Shown: piece after piece, positions 6,184 to 13,425 of the stretch | Position numbering within the stretch: position 1 is the first letter of the stretch | Layout of the letters: every line of letters starts with the position of its first letter | Source of the DNA: Angelakisella sp. | Lineage (GTDB): Bacteria > Bacillota > Clostridia > Oscillospirales > Ruminococcaceae | Reading direction: 5' to 3' | Length of the DNA stretch: 20,379 bases | NCBI GenBank assembly: GCA_022795575.1 | Contig: JAAWGY010000013.1 | Span: 1-20,379, forward strand | Made by a program: the position numbers and the translations under genes | Notes under the pieces: generated by a model | Seen by the model: only the letters and a program-made list of their open reading frames with translations | Databases searched by the model: none | What the model was told of the DNA's origin: nothing

Positions 6184-7734
6184 TTACTCTGTCTTTACCT
6201 TGCGGATAACGTCCAGGATGGTGCCGTCCCGGGCCTCCACCATGGCCACCACCTCGTCCTCAAAGGCCACCGGGTCCGGCCGGCCCACAATGCGGTACGC
6301 CTCGTCCCGTAGCTCCTCGATGGTGCGCAGGGGCAGGCCGGAATCCCGGTAGGCCGCCAGCAGGTCCTGCCGCCGGGGGTTGATGGCGATGCCGTAATCA
6401 GTGACCACCACGTCCACCGCCTCCCCGGGGGTGGTTACGGTAAGCACCCGGTCGCAGATGGTGGGGATGCGCCCCCGGATGAGGGGGGCCACGATGATGG
6501 CGCACCGGGCGCCTGCCGCCGTGTCCGGGTGTCCCCCGGGCGCCCCCCGGACGATGCCGTCCGAGCCGGTGACGACGTTGACGTTATAGTCCACGTCCAC
6601 CTCCAGCGCCCCCAGGATGACAAAGTCCAGCTTGTTGACATAGGCCCCCTTGTTCATGGGGTTGGCGTACTCGGAGGTGGAGATCTCGATGTGGTTGGGG
6701 TTTTCCTGGATATGCCGGATGGCGGCGGAATCGAAGACCTGGGCGTCCACGATTTTGCGGACCAGCCCGGCGTCCATCAGCTCGCACATGGCCTGCATAA
6801 TGCCGCCGATGGCAAAGCCGATGTGGACACCCTTCTCCTCCATAATGGGCCGCAGCATCCCGTTTACCGCCAGCGCCGCGCCGCCGCCCCCGGTCTGGAA
6901 GGAGAAGCCGTCCTTAAAGTAGGGGGAGCCGGCGATGATCTTGGTGCAGTATTCGGCCATCATCAGCTCCCGGACGTCCTTGGTGACGCGGACCACGTTG
7001 CTGACGATCCTTTTGGGGTCGCCGATCTCCTCCACCGTGCAGACGTAATCCACGTCGGTCATGGAGATGCTGGCGGGGGCGTTGGGGAAGGGCACCAGGC
7101 AGTCGGTGATTACCACCACCTTGTCGGCATACCTGGCGTCCACCATGGAATAGGAGAGGACGCCGCAGTCGCTTTTGCCCCCCACCCCCCTGGCGTTGCC
7201 GTACTCGTCGCAGGTGGGGGCCCCGATAAAGGCCACGTCCAGGTGGATGTCCCCCTCCTCGATGGCCCGCACCCGCCCGCCGTGGGAGCGGATGATGGCG
7301 GGGCGCTTGAGCTTGCCGTGAGAGATGGCCTCGCCGATGCGTCCCCGGACGCCGGAGGACTGGATGCTGGCCACCACCCCCTCCTCGATAAGCCTTGCCA
7401 CCGGGTCGTGGGCGGCCCCCATGGAGCTGGCGCAGATGGTGATGTCCCGGATGCCCATCCGGGCCACCTCCTCCATCACCATGTTGATGATATAGTCCCC
7501 GTCCCGGAAGTGGTGGTGAAAGCCGAAGTACATCCCGTCCCGGAGCTGGCACCGCTCCAGCGCCTCCCGCAGGGAGGAGACCAGCTTGGAGCGGCCGGGG
7601 TCGCTGTTGGAGCGGACGGTGGGGGCCGCCTTGGTGTAGGGGCGGCTGTCCCGGTACGCCATCCCCTGGTAGCCCTCCTTGTGGTACCGGGCCAGCAGCT
7701 GGTCGGGGATCTCCCGGCCTACGTGATTGATCAT
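6184..7734 (-). CDS. citF: Citrate lyase alpha subunit (acyl-ACP:hydroxy-acid acyl carrier transferase)
   Basis: 516-residue CoA-transferase-like subunit, usual CitF length. It exchanges acetate on the acyl carrier protein for the incoming hydroxy acid, forming citryl-ACP in true citrate lyase. The N-terminal part with GREIPDQL and YQGMAYRDSRPY, the central SSGVRGRIGEAISHG, the GGGGAALAVNGML stretch and the DVVVTDYGIAINPRRQDL region near the C-terminus are characteristic of CitF. GGGAGGAAGGG precedes the ATG, and the gap to the hydratase stop is 13 bases. Classical operons run citC-D-E-F; here citF comes first, an isomerase gene intervenes, and citD-citE follow. Confidence 0.93.
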   Translation of the reverse strand: MINHVGREIPDQLLARYHKEGYQGMAYRDSRPYTKAAPTVRSNSDPGRSKLVSSLREALERCQLRDGMYFGFHHHFRDGDYIINMVMEEVARMGIRDITICASSMGAAHDPVARLIEEGVVASIQSSGVRGRIGEAISHGKLKRPAIIRSHGGRVRAIEEGDIHLDVAFIGAPTCDEYGNARGVGGKSDCGVLSYSMVDARYADKVVVITDCLVPFPNAPASISMTDVDYVCTVEEIGDPKRIVSNVVRVTKDVRELMMAEYCTKIIAGSPYFKDGFSFQTGGGGAALAVNGMLRPIMEEKGVHIGFAIGGIMQAMCELMDAGLVRKIVDAQVFDSAAIRHIQENPNHIEISTSEYANPMNKGAYVNKLDFVILGALEVDVDYNVNVVTGSDGIVRGAPGGHPDTAAGARCAIIVAPLIRGRIPTICDRVLTVTTPGEAVDVVVTDYGIAINPRRQDLLAAYRDSGLPLRTIEELRDEAYRIVGRPDPVAFEDEVVAMVEARDGTILDVIRKVKTE

Positions 7735-7747
7735 AACCCTTCCTCCC

Positions 7748-10036
7748 TTAGTTTCCCTGTTTGTAGTAGTTGATCAGGCACCCCTCGGCGATGATGGTCC
7801 GCTCCTTTTGGGTGAGCTGGTCCAGGGAGAGGCGGATGGGGTTTAGCGCCTCCTCTGTCACCACATAGGCCAGGATGTCGCTTTCCCCGGCCAGCAGGGC
7901 GGAGCGGATCCCCGGCACCCACAAAAAGCTGCCTACCCCAAAGGTCAGCTCCTCCTGGCAGGTAAAGGGCAGCACCCCCCAGTTGATAAGGTTGGAGCGG
8001 TACCGCTTGGTGGCGTACTGGCGGCAGATGTTGGCCCAGCCCCCCAGCACCTTTTGGTTGGAGGCTGCGTACTCCCGGGCCGAACCGTCCCCGGGGCGGT
8101 TGGCGTAAAGGAGGCTGCCCACGCAGGTGTTCTGCCGGTCCAGGGCAACGCCGTGGCGTTGCAGCAGGGCGGCAACGCCGGCCAGCGCCTCCTCATCGGC
8201 AAAGGGGTCGCCGCCGTCGGTAATCTGCTGCTGCCAGCCCCGCACCGTCTTGCACCGGCCCACGTACTCCGGCACCTTGGCCGAAAGGGTGTACTCGGCG
8301 ATTTTGGCAAAGTTGGAGCGGTAGGAGGAGCTCTCCCCGTTGGGGATCAGCTCGTCGGTGGTGGTGACGGGGTCGGTGATAAAGGCGGTGCACCGCAGGA
8401 GCAGGTTCTCCCGCAGCGGGGGGAGCTGGGGGATGTCCCCGATGCCGGGGCCCTTGACAATCTCGGCGGCGGGGTCCGCCTTGCCAAAGCAGTCCAGCAC
8501 CCGGTCCCGGTACATCTTGGGGTTAAAGGTGTAGGTATAGCCGGTGTAGCCCCCCTGGTATTCGGTGGCCGGGGTCAAAAGGCCGCCGTTGGCCGCGGTG
8601 GCGGCGATGCTCAGGGCGTCCATTAGGGCGGCGGTAGCCATCTGCCCCTTGCCGGGGCGGGAGCCCTCCCGGTTGGAGAAGTTGCGGGTGGTGTGGCGGA
8701 TGGAGAAGCCCCCGTTTTGGGGGACGTCCCCGGCCCCGAAGCAGGGCCCGCAGAAGGCGCTGCGCAGGTTGGCCCCGCTCTCCAGGATGGCGGAGGCGAT
8801 TTTGTGCTCCACCAGCTCGTAGAGGATAGGCTGGCTGGCGGGGTATATGTTGAGGCTGAAGCCCTGGTTGCCAATGGTTTTGCCCCAAAGGATATCCGCC
8901 GCCCCGGCGATGCTCTCAAAGAGCCCCCCGGCACAGCCGGCGATCACCCCCTGGTCCACCCGGAGCCTGCCCTTCACGATCTTGGAGCGCAGGTCCACCC
9001 GGAGGCCGAATTCGGCCATTTGGGCGTTGCAGGCCTCCTCGGTGCGGAAGAGGATCTCCTCCAGGTTGGCGTTCAGCTCCTCGATGGTGTAGGCGTTGCT
9101 GGGGTGGAAGGGCAGGGCGATCATGGGCCGGATAGCGGAAAGGTCCAGCTCCAGCAGGCGGTCGTAGTAGGCAACGGAGCCGGGGGCCAGCCTTTGGTAG
9201 GCCTCCTCCCTGCCGTGGCAGGCCAGCCAGTCCCGGACGGCGCCATCGGTCTCCCAGATGGAGAACATGGCGGAGGATTCGGTGGTCATCACGTCGACGC
9301 CGTTGCGGAAATCCACGCTGAGGGAGGCCACCCCGGGGCCGCAGAACTCCAGGATGCGGTTTTTGACAAACCCCTCCCCAAAGACCTCCCCGATGAGGGC
9401 AAGGGCCACGTCCTGGGGGCCCACCCCCGGCACCGGCGCCCCGGTGAGGTAGACCAGCACCGTCTCCGGCCGGGGGATATCGTAGGTTTTGCCCAGCAGC
9501 TGCTTGGCCAGCTCCCCGCCCCCCTCGCCGGTGGCCATGGTGCCCAGGGCCCCGTAGCGGGTGTGGCTGTCGGCCCCCAGGATCATCCTGCCGCCGCCGG
9601 CGTACTGCTCCCGCATAAACTGGTGCATCACCGCCTGGTGGGTGGGCAGAAAGATGCCGCCGTACCGCCGGGCGGCCCCCATGGCAAAGACGTGGTCGTC
9701 CTCGTTGCTGGTGCCATCGTTCATGCAAAGGGCGTTGTGGCAGCTGGAGAGGACAAAGGGGACGGGAAACTCCCGGACGCCGCTGGCAATGGCGGTCTCC
9801 AGCACCCCCATATAGGTCATGTCCTGGCCCACCAGGGCGTCAAACCGGAGCTGTAGCCGGTCCATATCCCCGGAGTGGTTGTGTGCCGCCAAAATGCCGT
9901 AGGAGATGGTGTTCTCCCGGGCGCGTTCCCGCTCCTCCCCGGTAAGCCGGGCCAGTTGGGGGCAGGCGGCCTCCTCCCCCTTTTTTATCAGGACGCGCCC
10001 ATCAATCAAGTAGACGCCGCCGTCCCATTTTTTCAT
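7748..10036 (-). CDS. Aconitase-family [4Fe-4S] hydratase (YbhJ-like)
   Basis: 762-residue aconitase-superfamily protein with all four domains in one chain. Cluster ligands are Cys368 (IAGCAGGL, in place of the usual GSCTN), Cys429 and Cys432 (FCGPCFGAG). Other matches are ADSHTRYGALG (155-165), a swivel-domain segment SSSYRSNFAKI (569-579), GDGSAREYAAS (649-659) and RSNLINWGVLPF (680-691). It would hydrate or dehydrate a tri- or dicarboxylate, for example cis-aconitate to citrate. Length and variant motifs suggest the E. coli YbhJ group rather than housekeeping AcnA/AcnB; YbhJ is itself encoded near a PrpF-family protein, YbhH. AGGAAGGA precedes the start; the gap to tctA is 26 bases. Subfamily assignment is from memory and moderately sure; the superfamily is certain. 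Confidence 0.9.
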   Translation of the reverse strand: MKKWDGGVYLIDGRVLIKKGEEAACPQLARLTGEERERARENTISYGILAAHNHSGDMDRLQLRFDALVGQDMTYMGVLETAIASGVREFPVPFVLSSCHNALCMNDGTSNEDDHVFAMGAARRYGGIFLPTHQAVMHQFMREQYAGGGRMILGADSHTRYGALGTMATGEGGGELAKQLLGKTYDIPRPETVLVYLTGAPVPGVGPQDVALALIGEVFGEGFVKNRILEFCGPGVASLSVDFRNGVDVMTTESSAMFSIWETDGAVRDWLACHGREEAYQRLAPGSVAYYDRLLELDLSAIRPMIALPFHPSNAYTIEELNANLEEILFRTEEACNAQMAEFGLRVDLRSKIVKGRLRVDQGVIAGCAGGLFESIAGAADILWGKTIGNQGFSLNIYPASQPILYELVEHKIASAILESGANLRSAFCGPCFGAGDVPQNGGFSIRHTTRNFSNREGSRPGKGQMATAALMDALSIAATAANGGLLTPATEYQGGYTGYTYTFNPKMYRDRVLDCFGKADPAAEIVKGPGIGDIPQLPPLRENLLLRCTAFITDPVTTTDELIPNGESSSYRSNFAKIAEYTLSAKVPEYVGRCKTVRGWQQQITDGGDPFADEEALAGVAALLQRHGVALDRQNTCVGSLLYANRPGDGSAREYAASNQKVLGGWANICRQYATKRYRSNLINWGVLPFTCQEELTFGVGSFLWVPGIRSALLAGESDILAYVVTEEALNPIRLSLDQLTQKERTIIAEGCLINYYKQGN

Positions 10037-10062
10037 ACACTGTCATCCTTCCTGTCGGGTGG

Positions 10063-11547
10063 TTACGCCGGCTTGCCGGCCTTGCGCTTTTTGGTGATCA
10101 GGGGCATTGCCACGCAGAAGACGCTTACCGCCGCCAGCACCAGCACAATGGGGCTGCGGAAGATCTGGTAAAAGTGGTCGTGGCTCTGGTAGATGCGCAG
10201 CAGCTCGCTGTCGGCGTCGCCCCCCAGCAGCAGCCCCAAGATCAGGGGCATTACCGGGAATTCCGCCTTCTTCATCAAAAAGCCCAGGATGCCAAACAGC
10301 ACCATCAGCCCCATATCAAAGACAGCGTTGCGGTTGGAGAAGGCCCCCACCAGGGTAAAGGTGAGGATAAAGGGGACCAGGTAGCGGGTGGGCACCTTGA
10401 CGATATAGACGGCGCAGGCGCAGAGGACAAAGCCGACGACCAGCATCACCAGCTGCTGGAGGAAGAGGGAGGAGAAGGCGGTATAGATGATCTCCCTGTT
10501 ATCGATAAAGAGCTTGGGCCCGGGGTTCCAGCCCTGGAGCACCAGCGCCCCCAGCAGCATTGCGGTTGAGTTGGAGCCGGGGATGCCCAGCACAAAGAGG
10601 GTGGAGAGGGCCCCGCCCTCCGAGGCGTTGTTGGCGGTCTCGCAGGCGATGATCCCCTCCGGGACGCCGGTGCCAAAGCGGTCCCCCGCCTTGGTCCACT
10701 GCTTGGACTGGTTGTAGCCCAGCACCCCGGCCACCGAGGCCCCGGCGGCGGGGATGATACCCACAACCACCCCCAGGATGGAGCAAAGCACCGTCTGCAC
10801 CGGGCGGCGGACCACCTCAAGGGCTCCCTGGAGGATGCTCCTGGGGCCGACGCTTTTGGCGTCCAGGTCCTTGATCATCGAGGTCTGGTTTACCAGCAGC
10901 ATAATCTCCGGCAGGGCCAAAAAGCCGATGAGGGCCGGGGTCATGGGGACGCCGTCCATCAGGTACATCTGGCCGTAGGTGCCCCGGAGGGTGCCCACGG
11001 CGCTCATCCCTATGGTGCCCAGCAGCACGCCGAAGAGGCCGGAATAGATGCTTTTGAGGGGGTTTTTGGCCAGGCTGCCGATGCAGCTGAGGCCGAAGAA
11101 GACCACCATAAACATCTCGCCGGGGCCAAATTTAAGGGCAAAGGTGGCCAGGGGCTCGGTGGCCATCACCAGGAAGACGCAGCCGATCAGCCCGCCGATT
11201 ACCGAGCTGGTAAGGCCGATGCCCATGGCCCGGCCCCCCTCCCCCCGCTTTGCCATAGGGTAGCCGTCCAACATCGTCACCATGTTGGAGGTGGAGCCGG
11301 GGGTGTTGATCATAATGGCGGTGATGGCGCCGCCAAAGAGGCCGCCGGTGTAGATGGAGAGGAGGAACACCAGGGCGGTGAGGGCCTCCATGTGGTAGGT
11401 AAAGGGGAGCATCAGGGCGATGCCCAAGCTGCCGGTGAGCCCCGGCAGGCACCCCAGCACCATCCCCAGGGCCACCCCCGCAAACATAAACATCAGGTAT
11501 TGGGGGTCCGAAAGGATCTGGGCGAAGCCAGCAAAAAAGTATGACAT
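10063..11547 (-). CDS. tctA: Tripartite tricarboxylate transporter, large membrane subunit TctA
   Basis: 494-residue polytopic membrane protein, the usual TctA length, which forms the transport path with TctB and takes substrate from the binding protein TctC using an ion gradient. The N-terminal region with GMVLGCLPGLTGSLGIALML, the IYTGGLFGGAITAIMINTPG segment and the second, similar PAAGASVAGVLGY half-site are typical of TctA, which is built from two inverted repeats. GAGGAGGT stands just upstream of the ATG. It lies 12 bases after tctB and precedes the hydratase gene, so import and catabolism share one transcript. Its substrate in this setting is inferred to be the compound entering the isomerase/hydratase/lyase route. 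Confidence 0.95.
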   Translation of the reverse strand: MSYFFAGFAQILSDPQYLMFMFAGVALGMVLGCLPGLTGSLGIALMLPFTYHMEALTALVFLLSIYTGGLFGGAITAIMINTPGSTSNMVTMLDGYPMAKRGEGGRAMGIGLTSSVIGGLIGCVFLVMATEPLATFALKFGPGEMFMVVFFGLSCIGSLAKNPLKSIYSGLFGVLLGTIGMSAVGTLRGTYGQMYLMDGVPMTPALIGFLALPEIMLLVNQTSMIKDLDAKSVGPRSILQGALEVVRRPVQTVLCSILGVVVGIIPAAGASVAGVLGYNQSKQWTKAGDRFGTGVPEGIIACETANNASEGGALSTLFVLGIPGSNSTAMLLGALVLQGWNPGPKLFIDNREIIYTAFSSLFLQQLVMLVVGFVLCACAVYIVKVPTRYLVPFILTFTLVGAFSNRNAVFDMGLMVLFGILGFLMKKAEFPVMPLILGLLLGGDADSELLRIYQSHDHFYQIFRSPIVLVLAAVSVFCVAMPLITKKRKAGKPA

Positions 11548-11559
11548 AGGCTACCTCCT

Positions 11560-12039
11560 CTAAAACGGCAGGAATCCCTTGGGCAGGGGGATCGCCAGCC
11601 CGACCTTGAAGATCAGATAGATCACCGCGGAGAAAGCTATGGAGATCCCCGCCAGCCGGTACCACCTGCGTTCCCCCATCAGCAGCAGCACCGCGCAGAT
11701 AAAAACAGCCGTCCCCGGCAGAAAGCCGATGATATCCAGCACCGCCACATACCCCGCCATGCAGCCGATGATGGCCGCCAGCCGCAGCGCCTGCCGACGG
11801 TCCGGCTTTTCTTGGGGGGCGGCATCTTTTGGGGCGTCCGGCGCCTCCCGCTTCCATTCCCGGTAATCGGTGATGCCGTTGACGATGTAGAGCAGCACCA
11901 TCACCCAAAAGATGGGCTGGATCATCCGGTGGTTCTTGACGCTGTAGCCCATCACCTCCACGTAGTAGGAGGCGGCCCAGAGCAGGACGATGGTGGGCAG
12001 GGCCATCTTTTTCAGCAGAAAGCTCTTCAAGAGCCTCAC
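11560..12039 (-). CDS. tctB: Tripartite tricarboxylate transporter, small membrane subunit TctB
   Basis: 159-residue protein with about four hydrophobic segments (near 13-33, 40-57, 86-121 as a long or paired segment, and 126-150) and a charged cytoplasmic linker (58-84). This is the layout of TctB, the poorly conserved small subunit. The chosen start is GTG at 12039, preceded by a purine-rich run of repeated AAGG; the next in-frame ATG (residue 12) lacks a ribosome binding site. Position between tctC and tctA is diagnostic. Confidence 0.88.
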   Translation of the reverse strand: MRLLKSFLLKKMALPTIVLLWAASYYVEVMGYSVKNHRMIQPIFWVMVLLYIVNGITDYREWKREAPDAPKDAAPQEKPDRRQALRLAAIIGCMAGYVAVLDIIGFLPGTAVFICAVLLLMGERRWYRLAGISIAFSAVIYLIFKVGLAIPLPKGFLPF

Positions 12040-12044
12040 ATCCT

Positions 12045-12120
12045 TTCCTTTCCTTGCCTTGCCTGCCGCCGGGGAGCAGGCAGGGGGCCAAAACCCGCCT
12101 GCCCGCCGCCCGGGCGGGAG
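12045..12120 (-). promoter_or_regulatory. GC-rich stem-loop region between tctC and tctB
   Basis: In the tctC transcript the 84-base gap to tctB contains the palindrome CCGCCCGGGCGG (12107-12118) and an imperfect stem, GCAGG-C-GGG pairing with CCC-CCTGC, closed by a T-rich loop. No T-run follows. Stem-loops after a binding-protein gene often protect its 3' end and allow more binding protein than permease; that role here is inference. Confidence 0.4.
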
Positions 12121-12123
12121 TGG

Positions 12124-13185
12124 TTACTCGCTGAAGACCTCCTTGTACTGGTCGATGAGAAGATGGAGGGAATCGTTGAGGGCGGCGCTCTCCTCGGGGC
12201 CGTAGCAGCCGGAGACGTACAGCTCGCCGCTGTCCTGCAAAATCTTCTGGTATTCGGGGTTGGCAAAGGCCCTTTCATAGGTTTCCACCAGGGCCTGGAA
12301 GCGGCCGGGGTACTCCTGGGCGGCCTTGGCGTGCACCGCCAAAAAGCGGCAGGAGCCCAGGGAGCCGGGGATCTTCAGCTCGGGCCAAACCTCGTCGGTG
12401 CAGGGGGTGTCGGGCCAGATCTGGTTGCGCTGGGAGCCGCAGACCACCAGCACCTTGGCCTGGTCCCCCAGCCCCTTGTCGCCGTTGGCGGAGCCGGGGA
12501 TAAAGTCCACGTGGCCCCCCAGCAGGGCGGTGCGGAAGTCGTTGCCGCTGTCGTAGTTTACGGTCTTAAAGTCCAGGTCGTACACCTCGTCCAGCATACT
12601 CAGCATAATGGAGCCGGCAGCGCCGGCGGTGCAGCCGCACTTTAGCTGCCCGGGGTTATCCCGGATGGCCTGGATCAGCTCCTCGGCGGTGTTGTAGGGG
12701 GAGCTTTTGAGGACGGTAAGGGTGGTGGGGTCCATCTGCTGCATATTGATGAGCCGGAAGTCGTCCTTGCTGTAGGTGGCGCCGTTGACGATGATGTTGG
12801 CGCTAAAGTAGGTCTGTGTGCCGCAGTAGATGGTGTTCATATCCTGCTTGGTGGTGGTAAAGTAGGTGGTGCCCACCTGGCTGTTGGCCCCCTCCCGGTT
12901 TTCCACCACAAAGGTACAGCCAGCCTCCTTTTCCCAAAAGGGGAGAAAGGCGCGGACCATCAGGTCCAGGCTGCCGCCGGCCTTAAAGGGGACCACGATG
13001 GTGATGGTGTTGTCCTTCAGCCACGCCAGGTCCGCGCCGCCCTCCCCGGCGGGCGGGGCGTCCCCGCTGCCGGAGGGGGCCGGCGCAGGGGACGGCGGGG
13101 TGGAGGACGCTCCGGGGCTGCCGCCGCAGGCTGTCAGGGAGAGGATCATGCAGAGAATCAGGGTAAGACCGATCAGCTTTTTCAT
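12124..13185 (-). CDS. tctC: Tripartite tricarboxylate transporter substrate-binding lipoprotein TctC
   Basis: 353-residue extracellular binding protein of the Bug/TctC family and first gene of the eight-gene operon. A signal peptide with Lys2-Lys3, a hydrophobic core and a textbook lipobox LTAC (Cys20) is followed by a Gly/Ser/Pro/Ala-rich spacer (about 21-50) suited to a lipid-anchored protein. The mature part opens with ITIVVPFKAGGSLDLMVRAF (about 61-80), the family's ligand-binding loop region. AAGGA precedes the ATG with about 9 bases spacing. The ligand is presumably the carboxylate handled by the downstream enzymes. The gene is read from its own promoter at 13284-13312, divergent to the LysR gene. 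Confidence 0.93.
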   Translation of the reverse strand: MKKLIGLTLILCMILSLTACGGSPGASSTPPSPAPAPSGSGDAPPAGEGGADLAWLKDNTITIVVPFKAGGSLDLMVRAFLPFWEKEAGCTFVVENREGANSQVGTTYFTTTKQDMNTIYCGTQTYFSANIIVNGATYSKDDFRLINMQQMDPTTLTVLKSSPYNTAEELIQAIRDNPGQLKCGCTAGAAGSIMLSMLDEVYDLDFKTVNYDSGNDFRTALLGGHVDFIPGSANGDKGLGDQAKVLVVCGSQRNQIWPDTPCTDEVWPELKIPGSLGSCRFLAVHAKAAQEYPGRFQALVETYERAFANPEYQKILQDSGELYVSGCYGPEESAALNDSLHLLIDQYKEVFSE

Positions 13186-13213
13186 GGTTTCCCGTCCTTT
13201 TCTGTTATAAATT

Positions 13214-13230
13214 TATGGAGTAACTCCATA
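13214..13230. promoter_or_regulatory. Palindrome TATGGAGTAACTCCATA in the tctC leader
   Basis: Perfect dyad with 8-base arms around one A, containing a T-N11-A core typical of LysR-type boxes. It lies 28 bases upstream of the tctC start and roughly 50 bases downstream of the predicted transcription start, so it could be an operator or, in RNA, a 7-pair hairpin. The function is inferred. Confidence 0.5.
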
Positions 13231-13282
13231 TCGACAGAATTTATGATTTTCCGGTTTGTTCGACTATTTTTTTGTTCATTTC

Positions 13283-13305
13283 CATAATAACACAGGGGTA
13301 TTATG
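13283..13305. promoter_or_regulatory. Dyad CATAATA-N9-TATTATG, probable LysR operator
   Basis: Perfect 7-base inverted repeat separated by 9 bases, containing a T-N11-A core. One arm coincides with the -10 box of the tctC promoter, so a bound protein would directly control polymerase access. The divergent LysR gene begins 120 bases away. The sequence is certain; the operator role is inferred. Confidence 0.55.
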
Positions 13306-13312
13306 ACGTCAA
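13284..13312 (-). promoter_or_regulatory. Promoter of the tct-hydratase-cit operon
   Basis: On the minus strand TTGACG (13312-13307), a 17-base spacer and TATTAT (13289-13284), close to the sigma-A consensus. The predicted start near 13277 gives a leader of about 90 bases before tctC. It lies in a markedly AT-rich patch of an otherwise GC-rich window. Confidence 0.7.
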
Positions 13313-13367
13313 ATTCATATTTTTTATTCAAATAATAGCTATAAACTATGATTTTGCCGGCTTTGGC

Positions 13368-13396
13368 TTGACTTTGGCCCCCCGGTTGTGTAGGAT
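13368..13396 (+). promoter_or_regulatory. Promoter of the LysR regulator gene
   Basis: TTGACT (13368-13373), a 17-base spacer and TAGGAT (13391-13396), about 30 bases upstream of the GTG start. Confidence 0.6.
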
Positions 13397-13425
13397 GGAT
13401 ACCATCAAAAAGGAGGGCGGATTTT

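Noticed and set aside
4804..6312. 502-codon open frame on the + strand across citD and the isomerase gene
   Set aside because: Its product is dominated by Gly, His, Pro and Val in low-complexity runs and lacks a ribosome binding site. The opposite strand encodes clear CitD and PrpF-family proteins. It results from high GC.
8693..9856. 387-codon open frame on the + strand inside the hydratase gene
   Set aside because: Low-complexity product opposite an intact aconitase-family gene with all cluster cysteines; no start signals.
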